This document shows positions 7,551 to 16,889 of a stretch of DNA of 64,000 nt, piece after piece. This DNA comes from Mesotaenium endlicherianum. Taxonomy: Eukaryota > Streptophyta > Zygnematophyceae > Zygnematales > Mesotaeniaceae. Location: contig WELA01013563.1 of NCBI GenBank assembly GCA_009602735.1, positions 1 to 64,000 on the forward strand, read 5' to 3'. The stretch's first letter is position 1. Every line of letters begins with the position of its first letter. The notes below the pieces were generated by a model. That model was given only the letters and a program-made list of their open reading frames with translations. It ran no database searches and was not told where the DNA came from. The position numbers were made by a program, and so were the translations under genes.

Positions 7551-9137
7551 ATGAAATACGAGAAGGAGATCAACCGGCGCAAAACATTTGCGATTATATC
7601 ACACCCCGATGCGGGTAAGACAACCCTCACAGAGAAATTGCTCCTGTTCGGCGGCGCCATACAAACGGCCGGCGCAGTGAAAAGCAATAAAATTAAAAAA
7701 CATGCTACCAGCGACTTCATGGAAATCGAAAGGCAGCGTGGTATCTCGGTGGCCACTTCGGTGATGACCTTCGAATACGAAAACACCCTCATCAACCTGC
7801 TCGATACCCCCGGTCACAAAGACTTTGCAGAAGATACTTACCGCACACTTACGGCGGTAGACAGCGTTATACTGGTGGTGGACAGCGTAAACGGGGTAGA
7901 GGAACAAACACGCCGCTTGATGGAAGTCTGCCGCATGCGGGATACACCCGTGATCGTTTTCATCAACAAAATGGACCGCGACGGAAAGAACCGGTTCGAT
8001 CTGCTGGAAGAAATAGAAAAAGAACTGCGCATTTCATTGCACCCCATGACCTGGGCCATCAACAGCGGTAAAGAATTCAAGGGCGTATACAACCTGCATG
8101 AAAAAAACCTGCGCCTTTTCACAGCAAGTACCAAGGCGGAAGAAGACGATACCATTGCCATCAGTGACCTTTCCGATCCTTTGCTCGATACCAAAGTGGG
8201 AGATAGAGATGCCGAACAATTAAGAGAAGATGTGGAACTGATCGATGGCGTACACGGTGAACTGAATGTACCCGATTACCTGTCGGGTAAAGTGGCGCCG
8301 GTATTCTTCGGAAGCGCCGTGAATAATTTTGGTGTGAAGGAAATGCTCGACACTTTTATTCAGATCGCCCCCACGCCGCGCGACAGGGAAACATCTGTCA
8401 GGAAAGTAAGTGTGGATGAAGACAAGTTCAGCGGCTTTGTATTTAAGATCCATGCCAACCTCGATCCCAAACACCGCGACCGTATTGCATTCATGCGTGT
8501 GTGCAGCGGGCGTTTTGAGCGGAACAAATATTATCATCACGTACGCCTCGATAAAGACATACGCTTCAGCAACCCGTACAGTTTTATGGCGCGCAGTAAA
8601 GATGTGATTGAAGATGCGTATGCCGGGGACGTAGTAGGTTTGTTCGATACAGGCAATTTTAAAATAGGAGATACCCTCACGGAAGGAGAAGATTTTTTCT
8701 TCACGGGCATTCCCACTTTCTCACCGGAGATATTCAAGGAACTGGTGAACAAAGATCCCATGAAGACCAAACAACTGGAAAAGGGCATCAGTCAGCTCAC
8801 CGATGAAGGCGTGGCGCAATTGTTCACCCAATTCGGCGGCAATAAGAAGATCATAGGTTGCGTGGGAGAACTCCAGTTTGAAGTGATCCAATATCGTTTG
8901 TTGCAGGAATACGGTGCAGCCTGTGAATTCAGGGCCATGCCTTTTTACAAAGCTTGCTGGCTTACCAGCAATGATCAAAAGAAACTCGACGATTTCCTGC
9001 GTTTCAAACAGCAGAATTCAGCCGAAGACAAAGACGGCCACCCGGTGTACCTGGCGCAAAGCGAATGGTTTTTGAATACGGAAATCACCAATAATCCCGA
9101 TATTCAATTCCATTTCTCAAGCGAGGTGCACAAATAA
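7551..9137 (+). CDS. prfC: Peptide chain release factor 3 (RF3)
   Basis: A 528-residue translation GTPase. The GTP-binding motifs are in order: P-loop [10 protein letters not shown] (about 17-26), the switch I region with [20 protein letters not shown] for G3, NKMDRD for G4 and NSGK for G5. The ISVATSVM form after RG distinguishes RF3 from elongation factor G. The C-terminal RF3 domain follows ([23 protein letters not shown]). RF3 recycles RF1 and RF2 from the ribosome after peptide release, using GTP. The length is as expected. ATG 7551 follows a -7 box closely, which suggests a very short leader. The gene precedes ypdA by 30 bp. Confidence 0.96.
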   Translation: MKYEKEINRRKTFAIISHPDAGKTTLTEKLLLFGGAIQTAGAVKSNKIKKHATSDFMEIERQRGISVATSVMTFEYENTLINLLDTPGHKDFAEDTYRTLTAVDSVILVVDSVNGVEEQTRRLMEVCRMRDTPVIVFINKMDRDGKNRFDLLEEIEKELRISLHPMTWAINSGKEFKGVYNLHEKNLRLFTASTKAEEDDTIAISDLSDPLLDTKVGDRDAEQLREDVELIDGVHGELNVPDYLSGKVAPVFFGSAVNNFGVKEMLDTFIQIAPTPRDRETSVRKVSVDEDKFSGFVFKIHANLDPKHRDRIAFMRVCSGRFERNKYYHHVRLDKDIRFSNPYSFMARSKDVIEDAYAGDVVGLFDTGNFKIGDTLTEGEDFFFTGIPTFSPEIFKELVNKDPMKTKQLEKGISQLTDEGVAQLFTQFGGNKKIIGCVGELQFEVIQYRLLQEYGAACEFRAMPFYKACWLTSNDQKKLDDFLRFKQQNSAEDKDGHPVYLAQSEWFLNTEITNNPDIQFHFSSEVHK

Positions 9138-9167
9138 TAAAAACGAGGTTTGATAGCGTAGAGATAT

Positions 9168-10142
9168 ATGCAGGAAACACTGGACATCATCATTGTAGGG
9201 GCAGGGCCTATTGGTCTTTGTTGCGGACTGGAAGCGAAAGTCAGGGGATTGCGTTATATGATCCTGGAGAAAGGCTGCCTGGTGAACTCCCTGTATCATT
9301 ACCCGGTGAACATGACTTTTTTCTCCACTTCGGAGCGGCTGGAAATTGGGGGTGTTCCTTTTGTAAGCAACAATGCCAAACCCACGAGGAACGAAGCGCT
9401 GGAATATTACAGGCGGGTGACTGTTGCTGCGGCATTGGATATCCGCTTGTTTGAAAAAGTGGAAACAGTCGGAAAAAACGCAAATGGTTTCGAAGTGCAT
9501 ACATCCAGTGGGCATTCATACCAGGCGAAATATATTGTAATGGCAACCGGTTTTTACGATATACCTTTTCTGCTGAATGTGCCCGGAGAGGACCTGCCCA
9601 AAGTAACACACTATTATAACGATCCGCATTTTTATGCTTTCCGGAAAGTGCTGGTAGTAGGAGCGAACAATTCGGCAGTAGACGCAGCACTGGAAACCTG
9701 GCGCAAAGGCGCGGCAGTCACAATGGTGGTACGGCAGGAAGAGATCGGTACCCGTGTGAAATACTGGGTGCGGCCGGATATTGTAAACCGCATACAGGAA
9801 GGTTCCATCAAAGCTTATTTCAATTCCTGTATTAGTGAAATAAGAGAACAGGAAGTGGATATCTTTACACCAGAAGGGAAGATCACCCTGGCCAATGACT
9901 GCGTGATCGCCGCTACAGGATACCAGCCTGACCTGTCTTTCCTGCAAAAACTGGGCATTGAATTATCGGAGGATGTAGTGCGAAAGCCCAGCTACGACCC
10001 CGTCACCCATGAAACGAATGTGCCGGGAATATACCTGGCAGGTGTGATCTGTGGTGGCATGGATACGCATAGCCTTTTTATTGAGAACTCAAGGGAGCAT
10101 GCAATAAAGATCATGGATCATATTGCCGGCAACCTTTCATAA
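9168..10142 (+). CDS. ypdA: YpdA-type putative bacillithiol disulfide reductase
   Basis: A 324-residue flavoprotein. It has an N-terminal FAD motif GAGPIGLCCGLEA, a NAD(P)H-binding motif VVGANNSAVDAAL (about residues 163-175) and a late IAATGYQPD plus GIYLAGVICGG block. The segment SLYHYPVNMTFFSTSERLEIGGVPF is characteristic of the YpdA family. The family is thought to reduce oxidised bacillithiol (BSSB) with NADPH and lacks the CxxC of thioredoxin reductase; none is seen here. This role fits the presence of bshC at 18.2 kb. It is followed by a GNAT gene after 3 bp, so the two are probably co-transcribed. Confidence 0.9.
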   Translation: MQETLDIIIVGAGPIGLCCGLEAKVRGLRYMILEKGCLVNSLYHYPVNMTFFSTSERLEIGGVPFVSNNAKPTRNEALEYYRRVTVAAALDIRLFEKVETVGKNANGFEVHTSSGHSYQAKYIVMATGFYDIPFLLNVPGEDLPKVTHYYNDPHFYAFRKVLVVGANNSAVDAALETWRKGAAVTMVVRQEEIGTRVKYWVRPDIVNRIQEGSIKAYFNSCISEIREQEVDIFTPEGKITLANDCVIAATGYQPDLSFLQKLGIELSEDVVRKPSYDPVTHETNVPGIYLAGVICGGMDTHSLFIENSREHAIKIMDHIAGNLS

Positions 10143-10145
10143 CCT

Positions 10146-10658
10146 ATGCAAATATTTGAGACAGCACGACTAACGGTCAGGCATTTTGCTCAGGAAGACG
10201 CTGAAGACTTTTACCGCTTCAACAGCCACCCGGTTGTTATGCAGTATATCAGGCCGGTGAAGAACCGAACCGAATGCGATGCCTTTCTCACAGAGAATCT
10301 CAACCTGTACCAGCCGGGCTCCTGTTTAGGTCGTTATTTTGTAGCAGATAAACATACAGGTCATTTTGTGGGTACTTTTTCTCTTCTTTATATGTCGGGC
10401 ACCGATGATATTCATATCGGGTACGGACTGATGCCGGAATGCTGGGGCCGTGGCTATGCGGTGGAATTACTGAAAGCAGGCATTGGGTATTTTTTTAATA
10501 ATACGAAACGTGCTGTCATTTTTGCCATTACCGAACCCGCTAATACCGCTTCCCGCAAAGTGTTGGAAAAAGCGGGCTTTATGCGCAAAGTACCTGTAAC
10601 ACAACAGCAAAAACCGCTGGACCTCTTCTATATGAACAGGGAAGATTACCGGGCCTGA
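10146..10658 (+). CDS. GNAT-family N-acetyltransferase (RimJ/RimL-like)
   Basis: A 170-residue protein with the acetyltransferase pattern. It has FETARLTVRHFAQEDAEDFY at the start, typical of the RimJ/RimL branch, then IHIGYGLMPECWGRGYAVELLKAGIGY, which holds the acetyl-CoA binding R/Q-x-x-G-x-G/A-like loop (WGRGYA). Next is ITEPANTASRKVLEKAGF. The acceptor is unknown; related enzymes acetylate N-termini of ribosomal proteins or small amines. It starts 3 bp after ypdA, and the rimO promoter lies just after its stop. Translation coupling with ypdA is likely. Confidence 0.88.
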   Translation: MQIFETARLTVRHFAQEDAEDFYRFNSHPVVMQYIRPVKNRTECDAFLTENLNLYQPGSCLGRYFVADKHTGHFVGTFSLLYMSGTDDIHIGYGLMPECWGRGYAVELLKAGIGYFFNNTKRAVIFAITEPANTASRKVLEKAGFMRKVPVTQQQKPLDLFYMNREDYRA

Positions 10659-10673
10659 CTCGCCTTTTTGCGG

Positions 10674-10681
10674 TATTTTTG
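10674..10681 (+). promoter_or_regulatory. -7 box of rimO promoter
   Basis: TATTTTTG fully matches TAnnTTTG and ends 6 nt before ATG 10688, which suggests an almost leaderless mRNA. No good -33 TTTG is seen. Confidence 0.5.
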
Positions 10682-10687
10682 CCGCTT

Positions 10688-11995
10688 ATGAAAGTTCGGA
10701 GTTTAAAAAAGGATAAGGTCAATATCATTACGCTGGGTTGCAGCAAGAACCTGGTAGACAGTGAAGTGTTGAGCGGACAACTCGCTGCCAATGATATTGC
10801 GGTGGTGCATGAAAACAAAAAACTGGACCATAACATCGTGGTGGTGAACACTTGCGGTTTTATCGACAAAGCCAAAGAAGAAAGCATCAACACCATCCTC
10901 GACCAGGTAGAATTGAAACGAAGAGGGGAACTGGATAAAGTATACGTGACCGGTTGCCTGAGTGAACGTTATCGTGGCGATCTGGAATCTGAAATCCCCG
11001 AAGTAGATGCCTGGTTCGGCACCATGGAATTGCCCCTGATACTGAAAAAATTTGAAGCCGATTATAAAAGCGAATTATTGGGTGAGCGTTTATTGAGTAC
11101 ACCCCAGCACTATGCGTACCTGAAGATCAGCGAAGGGTGTAACCGAACCTGCGCTTTTTGCGCTATCCCGCTCATGCGCGGACAACATGTGAGCAGGCCT
11201 GTTGAAGAACTGGTAGCTGAAGCAGAGGCATTGGTGAAGAAAGGGGTGAAAGAGATCATGCTCATTGCACAGGAACTCACTTATTACGGACTCGATATTT
11301 ACAAGAAAAGGGAATTGCCCAGCTTGCTGAATGCCCTGGCCGATGTAAAGGGGCTGGAATGGATCAGGCTGCATTACGCGTATCCCAGTAAGTTTCCTCT
11401 GGAAATACTGGATGTAATGCGTGAGCGCGATAATATCTGCAAATACCTCGATATGCCGTTGCAGCATGCCAGCAACAACATGCTCAAAGCCATGCGCAGG
11501 AACATCACCCGTGAAGAAATGACCGAACTGATCCAACAGATCAGGGAAAAAGTGCCGGGTATTTGTTTACGTACCACACTGATCGCAGGCTTCCCCGGTG
11601 AAACAGAAGCCGATGTGTCAGCGTTGAAAGCATTTTTACAGGAACATCGTTTCGATCGCGTAGGTATTTTCAATTACAGTCACGAAGAAAATACATCGGC
11701 CTATGATATGGTTGATGATGTGCCGGCCGATGAAAAATCAAGACGTGCACAGGAGATCATGGAAGTGCAGCAGGAGATCAGCTTTGAAAAGAACCAGGAA
11801 AAAGTAGGAAAGGTATTCAAAGTGCTGATCGATAAAAAAGAAGCGGGCCGCTATTTAGGCAGAACAGAATTCGATAGTGTGGAGGTTGATAATGAAGTGG
11901 TGGTACATGCGGGTAAAAAACTCACCATCGGCGAATTTGTACAGGTGAAAATTACCAAAGCTTACGATTACGATCTCGAAGGAGAAGTGATCTGA
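10688..11995 (+). CDS. rimO: Ribosomal protein S12 methylthiotransferase RimO
   Basis: A 435-residue radical-SAM methylthiotransferase; the start is ATG 10688 (MKVRSLKK). The N-terminal MTTase domain has the three cluster cysteines in TLGCSKN, VNTCGF and VTGCLSERY. The radical-SAM motif is CNRTCAFCAIP (C-x3-C-x2-C). A TRAM domain ends the protein (VLIDKKEAGRYLGRTEFDSVEVDNEV). The GCSKNxVDSE signature distinguishes RimO from MiaB and MtaB. It adds a methylthio group to the conserved Asp of ribosomal protein S12. Its stop abuts the stop of the convergent AraC gene with no spacer. Confidence 0.95.
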   Translation: MKVRSLKKDKVNIITLGCSKNLVDSEVLSGQLAANDIAVVHENKKLDHNIVVVNTCGFIDKAKEESINTILDQVELKRRGELDKVYVTGCLSERYRGDLESEIPEVDAWFGTMELPLILKKFEADYKSELLGERLLSTPQHYAYLKISEGCNRTCAFCAIPLMRGQHVSRPVEELVAEAEALVKKGVKEIMLIAQELTYYGLDIYKKRELPSLLNALADVKGLEWIRLHYAYPSKFPLEILDVMRERDNICKYLDMPLQHASNNMLKAMRRNITREEMTELIQQIREKVPGICLRTTLIAGFPGETEADVSALKAFLQEHRFDRVGIFNYSHEENTSAYDMVDDVPADEKSRRAQEIMEVQQEISFEKNQEKVGKVFKVLIDKKEAGRYLGRTEFDSVEVDNEVVVHAGKKLTIGEFVQVKITKAYDYDLEGEVI

Positions 11996-12850
11996 TCATA
12001 CCGATGCCCGGTAATGCCCGGGTGTTTTTCCTGTGATCTTTTTGAATATCCGGTTGAAATGCGAAAGGTTGCTAAACCCCGTTTCATAACAAACCGTTGA
12101 TATAGGCTGGTCGCCGGCCAGTAATAACTTGCAGGCATTGTTGATGCGGATCTCGTTCAGGAAATGCGTATAGGTTTTACGGGTCCTGGTCTTGAAATAT
12201 TTGCAGAACGCCACCACTGTCATATTAGCCACAGCGGCAATCTCTTCCAGCCGGATGGTACGATGGCTTTCCCGGAATGTATATTCCAGTACGGCATTGA
12301 GCCGGCTGCCATCGAAATCGCGGATAGGTCTTTGTACAACGGCATGGGACAAAGCCGTCGTTTCTTTTTTAGAAGACAGTAGTTTGATCATTTCCATGAA
12401 CAGGATGATCTTATCCATTTTTTCGGCGCCGGCTATTTGCAATAATAAATTGCGCAACTGCTCCTGTTTCTTTCCTTTGAAACGATACCCGCCCAAACTG
12501 TTCCTGAAAAAAGGAAGGAATGATTTTACTTCTTCCTGCTGCCAAAACAGGTTGCCCAATGTACTTTCATCGAAGAATAATGTAATGGCTTTGGCTTTTA
12601 GTTTCTTCTTGAAATATACCGCATCATTCCTGAATACATGTGGTTGGTTGGAGCCGATCACAAATACATCCCCCTCTCTAAACCTGCCTACATAATCACT
12701 GGCAACCAGTGTGCCATGGCTTTCCACCACCAGTGTAAGCTGTATCTCAGGATGCTGGTGAAGATGGTTATAAAGATGCGGCATGGCATCTACCTGCACA
12801 CGAATGGCTTCATTTCCTGAGCGGGGAATTTTAAAGGGAACGATTTTCAT
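11996..12850 (-). CDS. AraC-family regulator, likely of the hydroxyproline operon
   Basis: A 284-residue protein with an N-terminal cupin-like sensor domain (HLHQHPEIQLTLVVE, GDVFVIGSNQPHVF) and a C-terminal double helix-turn-helix. The first HTH is RLEEIAAVANMTVVAFCKYFK and the second is ISTVCYETGFSNLSHFNRIFKKITGKTP, a strong AraC signature. It is transcribed divergently from the hydroxyproline genes, with 148 bp between them holding a candidate operator. It is therefore the probable activator of that operon, with hydroxyproline or a pathway intermediate as the likely inducer (inference). Cupin-type AraC proteins also regulate sugar genes, so the target is not proven. Confidence 0.88.
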   Translation of the reverse strand: MKIVPFKIPRSGNEAIRVQVDAMPHLYNHLHQHPEIQLTLVVESHGTLVASDYVGRFREGDVFVIGSNQPHVFRNDAVYFKKKLKAKAITLFFDESTLGNLFWQQEEVKSFLPFFRNSLGGYRFKGKKQEQLRNLLLQIAGAEKMDKIILFMEMIKLLSSKKETTALSHAVVQRPIRDFDGSRLNAVLEYTFRESHRTIRLEEIAAVANMTVVAFCKYFKTRTRKTYTHFLNEIRINNACKLLLAGDQPISTVCYETGFSNLSHFNRIFKKITGKTPGHYRASV

Positions 12851-12932
12851 AAAGGGCCTTGGAGTCGATTAGTGATCCTAAATTAATTCAATTATGAAAT
12901 ATTTATTTAAAAAATGGATAAAATAGTATCAG

Positions 12933-12981
12933 TATTGATGAATTGCGATCAATAAGCGCTACCCGGCGAGAACTACCTTTG
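12933..12981 (+). promoter_or_regulatory. Hydroxyproline operon promoter and candidate operator
   Basis: The -7 box TACCTTTG (12974-12981) fully matches the consensus and lies 17 nt before ATG 12999. Upstream is an inverted repeat TATTGAT (12933-12939), 8 nt, ATCAATA (12948-12954), placed where an activator could bind. No good TTTG -33 element is seen, which fits activator-dependent transcription. Confidence 0.5.
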
Positions 12982-12998
12982 ATTCAAATTTTATACGT

Positions 12999-13919
12999 AT
13001 GCAGTTTGCATGGAAAGGCGTTTTTCCCGCCATCACTACACAGTTTACCGCAAATGACGGACTGGATATGCCATTGTTTGAAAAAAGCCTGCAGGCACAA
13101 CTGGATGCCGGGGTAGACGGCCTGGTATTGGGCGGCACATTAGGTGAAGCCAGTGTATTAACCACCGATGAAAAAGAAAGACTGGTAAAGTTCACGATCG
13201 ATAAAGTGAAAGGTAAAGTGCCAGTGATACTCAATATTGCAGAAGGCAGTACCAGGGAAGCTTTGTTACAATCGGCCTATGCCAAATCATGGGGCGCCGA
13301 TGGATTGATGTTATTACCTCCCATGCGATACAAAAGTGACGACAGGGAGACCGTGCATTATTTTCAAACCATAGCAGCAGCCACAGACCTGCCTATCATG
13401 ATCTATAATAACCCGGTAGACTACCGGGTGGAAGTAACACTCGACATGTTCGGTGAACTGGCTGCCAGCAGCAATATCAACGCCATTAAAGAATCTACCC
13501 GTGATGTTTCGAATGTAACAAGACTACGTAACCGTTTTGGCAATCGATACAGCATATTGTGTGGTGTAGATACCATTGCACTGGAAGAGATGGCATTGGG
13601 GGCGGATGGATGGGTAGCCGGATTGGTATGTGCTTTCCCCGCCGAGACCGTAGCCATTTATCGCCTGGTTAAAGCAGGTCGTATAGCAGAAGCAACTGCC
13701 ATCTATCGTTGGTTCATGCCTTTGCTGGAACTGGATATTCACCCCAAACTGGTACAATACATTAAATTAGCAGCAGCGCAGGCGGGTGTTGGTGCGGAGT
13801 ATGTACGTGCGCCACGTCTTAGTTTGGCAGGAGCAGAGCGTGAAAGGATTTTGAAGATCATCAATGATGGTATCGCATCCCGCCCCGTATTGCCGGATTA
13901 TTTGCAAATAAAATTGTAA
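12999..13919 (+). CDS. DapA-family deaminase, likely 1-pyrroline-4-hydroxy-2-carboxylate deaminase
   Basis: A 306-residue class I aldolase-type protein of the dihydrodipicolinate synthase family. The Schiff-base lysine is K164 in INAIKEST and the active-site tyrosine is Y136 in MIYNNP. The substrate loop is GGTLGEASVLTTDEK. True DapA carries GTTGE with a different environment. In context with an epimerase, a D-amino acid oxidase and a 2-oxoglutarate semialdehyde dehydrogenase, the best assignment is HypD-type deaminase. It converts 1-pyrroline-4-hydroxy-2-carboxylate to 2-oxoglutarate semialdehyde and ammonia. It is the first gene of the operon, 4 bp upstream of the dehydrogenase. An aldolase for another oxo-acid sugar is the alternative, less likely here. 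Confidence 0.85.
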   Translation: MQFAWKGVFPAITTQFTANDGLDMPLFEKSLQAQLDAGVDGLVLGGTLGEASVLTTDEKERLVKFTIDKVKGKVPVILNIAEGSTREALLQSAYAKSWGADGLMLLPPMRYKSDDRETVHYFQTIAAATDLPIMIYNNPVDYRVEVTLDMFGELAASSNINAIKESTRDVSNVTRLRNRFGNRYSILCGVDTIALEEMALGADGWVAGLVCAFPAETVAIYRLVKAGRIAEATAIYRWFMPLLELDIHPKLVQYIKLAAAQAGVGAEYVRAPRLSLAGAERERILKIINDGIASRPVLPDYLQIKL

Positions 13920-13923
13920 TCAG

Positions 13924-15627
13924 ATGAATGCCGCTATCAACCAGGTCATGCAGCAGGCAGCACAAGCATTTGCGGCCTATAAAAAAATACCCGCTACAGA
14001 TAAAGCCCGGTTCCTCGAAACCATTGCTTCCAATATAGAAGCGCTTGGCGATCGTTTATTGAACCAGGCCGCAGCAGAAACCAACCTGCCTTTGCCCAGG
14101 TTAACAGGAGAGCGGGGCAGAACCACCATGCAGTTGCGCATGTTCGCAACCATGCTGCGCGAAGGAAGCTGGGTGGAAGCATCGATAGATACAGCCATAC
14201 CCGATAAGAATCCTCCCAGGCCCGATATCCGTAAAATGTTGTTGCCATTGGGCCCTGTTGTGGTATTCGGCGCCAGCAATTTCCCTTTCGCTTATTCCAC
14301 TGCAGGGGGCGATACCGCCAGTGCGTTGGCGGCTGGTTGCCCTGTAGTAGTTAAAGCACACCCGGCGCACCTGCACACTTCTGGAATGGTGAATGAAACC
14401 ATTCAGCAAGCCATCACAACCTGCGGCATGCCCGAACATGTTTTTCAGCATGTAANTCCCAGGCCCGATATCCGTAAAATGTTGTTGCCATTGGGCCCTG
14501 TTGTGGTATTCGGCGCCAGCAATTTCCCTTTTGCTTATTCCACAGCTGGAGGTGATACTGCCAGTGCGTTGGCAGCCGGCTGTACCGTAGTAGTTAAAGC
14601 ACACCCGGCGCACCTGCACACTTCTGAAATGGTGAATGAAGCCATTCAGCAAGCCATCACAACCTGCGGCATGCCCGAACATGTTTTTCAGCATGTAACC
14701 GATACTTCATTTGAAGCAGGAAAAAACCTGGTAGAGCATCCGGCTACTGCAGCCGTTGGTTTCACCGGTTCTTACAAAGGTGGTAGGGCATTGTACGATT
14801 ACGCCATTGCGCGGGAAAAACCCATTCCTGTTTTTTCAGAAATGGGTAGCACCAATCCTGTTGTATTCCTGCCGGATGCCATTGCACAAAACGGCTCAGC
14901 GCTGGCGCAACAATATGCTGCATCCATTACATTGGGAATGGGACAATTCTGCACCAATCCCGGACTGATGCTGGCCATTGAAACGGACGCCTTACCCGCT
15001 TTCATCGATACCCTTCGTGCAGCGATTGAAACAGTAGCTCCCGCTAAAATGTTGCATACAGGCATACATAAAGCGTATTACAAAAAAATGGAAGCGGCTT
15101 TACACGAGCAGCATGTAACAGTGATACAACAGGCAACCACCGCTCCAAAGGAGATGGAAGCATTGCCCACTGTTGCTATGGTAGACGGCACTACTTTCCT
15201 CGCCAACCCTTTGTTGCACGAAGAAGTATTTGGACCCTATTCATTGCTGGTGCGATGCAAGGATATGGATGAATTGTTGAAAGTGTGGATCTCGCTAACC
15301 GGTCAGTTGACTACCAGCTTAATGGGTACCGATAAAGATTTTGCTAATTACCCCGCATTACTGGATACTGCCGTTTCTATTGCCGGCAGGATCGTGTTCA
15401 ATGGAGTGCCTACCGGTGTGGAAGTATGTCCGAGTATGGTACATGGCGGACCATTCCCGGCTACTACCGACAGCCGTTTTACAGCTGTTGGCATCAACGC
15501 CGTGAAGCGATGGGTGAGACCTGTATGCTATCAACATTGCCCCCCAACACTTTTGCCCGAAGCCCTGCAGGAAGGCAATCCTTTGAACATCTGGAGGATG
15601 CGCAATGGTGTAATGGGAAAAGAATAA
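13924..15627 (+). CDS. 2-oxoglutarate semialdehyde dehydrogenase (ALDH), carrying an apparent assembly duplication
   Basis: As given, this is a 567-codon frame with one unknown residue. Removing one copy of an 81-codon duplication (see 14214-14698) leaves about 486 residues, the normal length for this NADP-type branch. The general-base glutamate is E306 (FSEMGSTNP) and the catalytic cysteine is C343 (GQFCTNPG), numbered as given. The C-terminal block MVHGGPFPATTDSRFTAVG is typical of 2-oxoglutarate semialdehyde dehydrogenases. It oxidises the semialdehyde to 2-oxoglutarate, the last step of hydroxyproline breakdown. It begins 4 bp after the deaminase gene. The duplicate repeats part of the cofactor domain (GASNFPFAYSTAGGDTASALAAG), which would not be tolerated in a working enzyme. 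Confidence 0.85.
   Translation: MNAAINQVMQQAAQAFAAYKKIPATDKARFLETIASNIEALGDRLLNQAAAETNLPLPRLTGERGRTTMQLRMFATMLREGSWVEASIDTAIPDKNPPRPDIRKMLLPLGPVVVFGASNFPFAYSTAGGDTASALAAGCPVVVKAHPAHLHTSGMVNETIQQAITTCGMPEHVFQHVXPRPDIRKMLLPLGPVVVFGASNFPFAYSTAGGDTASALAAGCTVVVKAHPAHLHTSEMVNEAIQQAITTCGMPEHVFQHVTDTSFEAGKNLVEHPATAAVGFTGSYKGGRALYDYAIAREKPIPVFSEMGSTNPVVFLPDAIAQNGSALAQQYAASITLGMGQFCTNPGLMLAIETDALPAFIDTLRAAIETVAPAKMLHTGIHKAYYKKMEAALHEQHVTVIQQATTAPKEMEALPTVAMVDGTTFLANPLLHEEVFGPYSLLVRCKDMDELLKVWISLTGQLTTSLMGTDKDFANYPALLDTAVSIAGRIVFNGVPTGVEVCPSMVHGGPFPATTDSRFTAVGINAVKRWVRPVCYQHCPPTLLPEALQEGNPLNIWRMRNGVMGKE
14214..14698. repeat. 242-bp tandem duplication around an N, probable contig-join artefact
   Basis: The copies are 14214-14455 and 14457-14698, separated by a single N at 14456. 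They differ at about 14 positions, mostly synonymous and clustered in the middle, while both ends are identical. The period is 243 bases, so the frame stays open. This pattern fits two overlapping contigs, perhaps from two strain variants, joined without merging. Confidence 0.85.
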
Positions 15628-15815
15628 ATATGATTTGCTCTTTGATATTGTTATAAGGAAACAGCTGTGTTGCTCTGCTTGTTACGGGATACAAAGTACA
15701 GGCACACCAACATGGAAAGCAGGCATGGCAATCAACAATATTTTTCCATAGGTTTCCATATAACAATCGGGTCATAACAAATTTAAACATCATTGTTCAA
15801 TAAAAGAATCCATAC

Positions 15816-16865
15816 ATGAAGACAGGTCCGGTTGCCTTTGCCAGGCAGCATATAGAAAAGTTGAGCGGACATTTGTTCCATTGCATCGATGCGCATACCT
15901 GTGGCAATCCAGTAAGGGTAATAGCCCAGGGAGGTCCCGTGCTGGAAGGAAAGAACATGAGCGAAAAGCGGCAACATTTTCTCCGTGAATACGATTGGAT
16001 ACGCAAGGGATTGATGTTTGAACCGCGCGGACATGATATGATGAGCGGCGGCATATTGTATCCGCCGCACGACCCGCAAAACGATGTGGCGGTATTGTTC
16101 ATTGAAACCAGCGGTTGCCTCCCTATGTGCGGACATGGCACCATCGGCACCATTACCATTGCCATTGAAGAAGGATTGATTCAACCCAAAACGCCTGGTA
16201 TCGTACGCATGGAAGCGCCGGCAGGATTGGTGTTGATCTCTTATCGTCAGGAAGGCAATAAAGTAACATCGGTTAAACTGAAAAACGTACCAGCCTATCT
16301 CGATTCGGAAGGACTGCAAGCGAATTGTCCTGACTTAGGAACATTAACAGTAGATGTAGCCTATGGTGGTAATTTCTATGCGATTGTAGATGTGCAACCC
16401 AATTTCCCGGGACTGGAACATTATACAGCCAGTCAATTGGTAGCCTGGTCGCGCGAGTTAAGAAAAAACATCAACGAAAAATATACATTCGTTCACCCGC
16501 AGGATGCTACCATCAACGGATGCTCGCACATTTTATGGGCAGGAGCGGTGCTGGACAAACATTCAACGGCACGGAATGCGGTTTTTTATGGAGATAAAGC
16601 CATCGACCGTTCGCCCTGCGGCACGGGCACTTCGGCACGCATGGCACAATGGTATGCCAAAGGAAAACTAAAAGAAGGAGACAGGTTTGTGCATGAAAGC
16701 ATCATAGGTTCTACATTTACAGGTACCATCGAAGCGGTAACAACAGTAGGCGATAAGCCAGCTATTGTTCCGGGCATCGAAGGATGGGCTAAAATTTACG
16801 GGTATAATACGATCAGCATCGATGCGAATGATGATCCTTATGCCCACGGATTCCAGGTAATTTAA
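15816..16865 (+). CDS. 4-hydroxyproline 2-epimerase (proline racemase family)
   Basis: A 349-residue member of the proline racemase family. The two catalytic cysteines are C105 (MCGHGTIG) and C268 (SPCGTGTSA). The opening CIDAHTCGNPVRVIAQGGP is the family signature. It interconverts trans-4-hydroxy-L-proline and cis-4-hydroxy-D-proline, the entry step of the pathway, without cofactor in the cytoplasm. The second cysteine marks a racemase/epimerase, because trans-3-hydroxyproline dehydratases have Thr there. The preceding gap of 188 bp contains nothing recognisable. The start at 15816 gives a slightly long N-terminus, and a later in-frame start is possible. The flavoprotein gene follows after 24 bp. 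Confidence 0.9.
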   Translation: MKTGPVAFARQHIEKLSGHLFHCIDAHTCGNPVRVIAQGGPVLEGKNMSEKRQHFLREYDWIRKGLMFEPRGHDMMSGGILYPPHDPQNDVAVLFIETSGCLPMCGHGTIGTITIAIEEGLIQPKTPGIVRMEAPAGLVLISYRQEGNKVTSVKLKNVPAYLDSEGLQANCPDLGTLTVDVAYGGNFYAIVDVQPNFPGLEHYTASQLVAWSRELRKNINEKYTFVHPQDATINGCSHILWAGAVLDKHSTARNAVFYGDKAIDRSPCGTGTSARMAQWYAKGKLKEGDRFVHESIIGSTFTGTIEAVTTVGDKPAIVPGIEGWAKIYGYNTISIDANDDPYAHGFQVI

Positions 16866-16889
16866 CACCAGATCATAATTTATAGACAA

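Noticed and set aside
12999-13919. Assignment as dapA (lysine biosynthesis)
   Set aside because: The loop and the neighbours (epimerase, D-amino acid oxidase, 2-oxoglutarate semialdehyde dehydrogenase) favour a hydroxyproline pathway deaminase.
14101-14694. Minus-strand open frame across the duplicated part of the aldehyde dehydrogenase
   Set aside because: It is a shadow of the dehydrogenase, doubled by the same duplication, and contains the N.
15628-15815. Possible gene or RNA in the gap before the epimerase
   Set aside because: No open frame with a start and no clear structure was found; it appears to be plain spacer.
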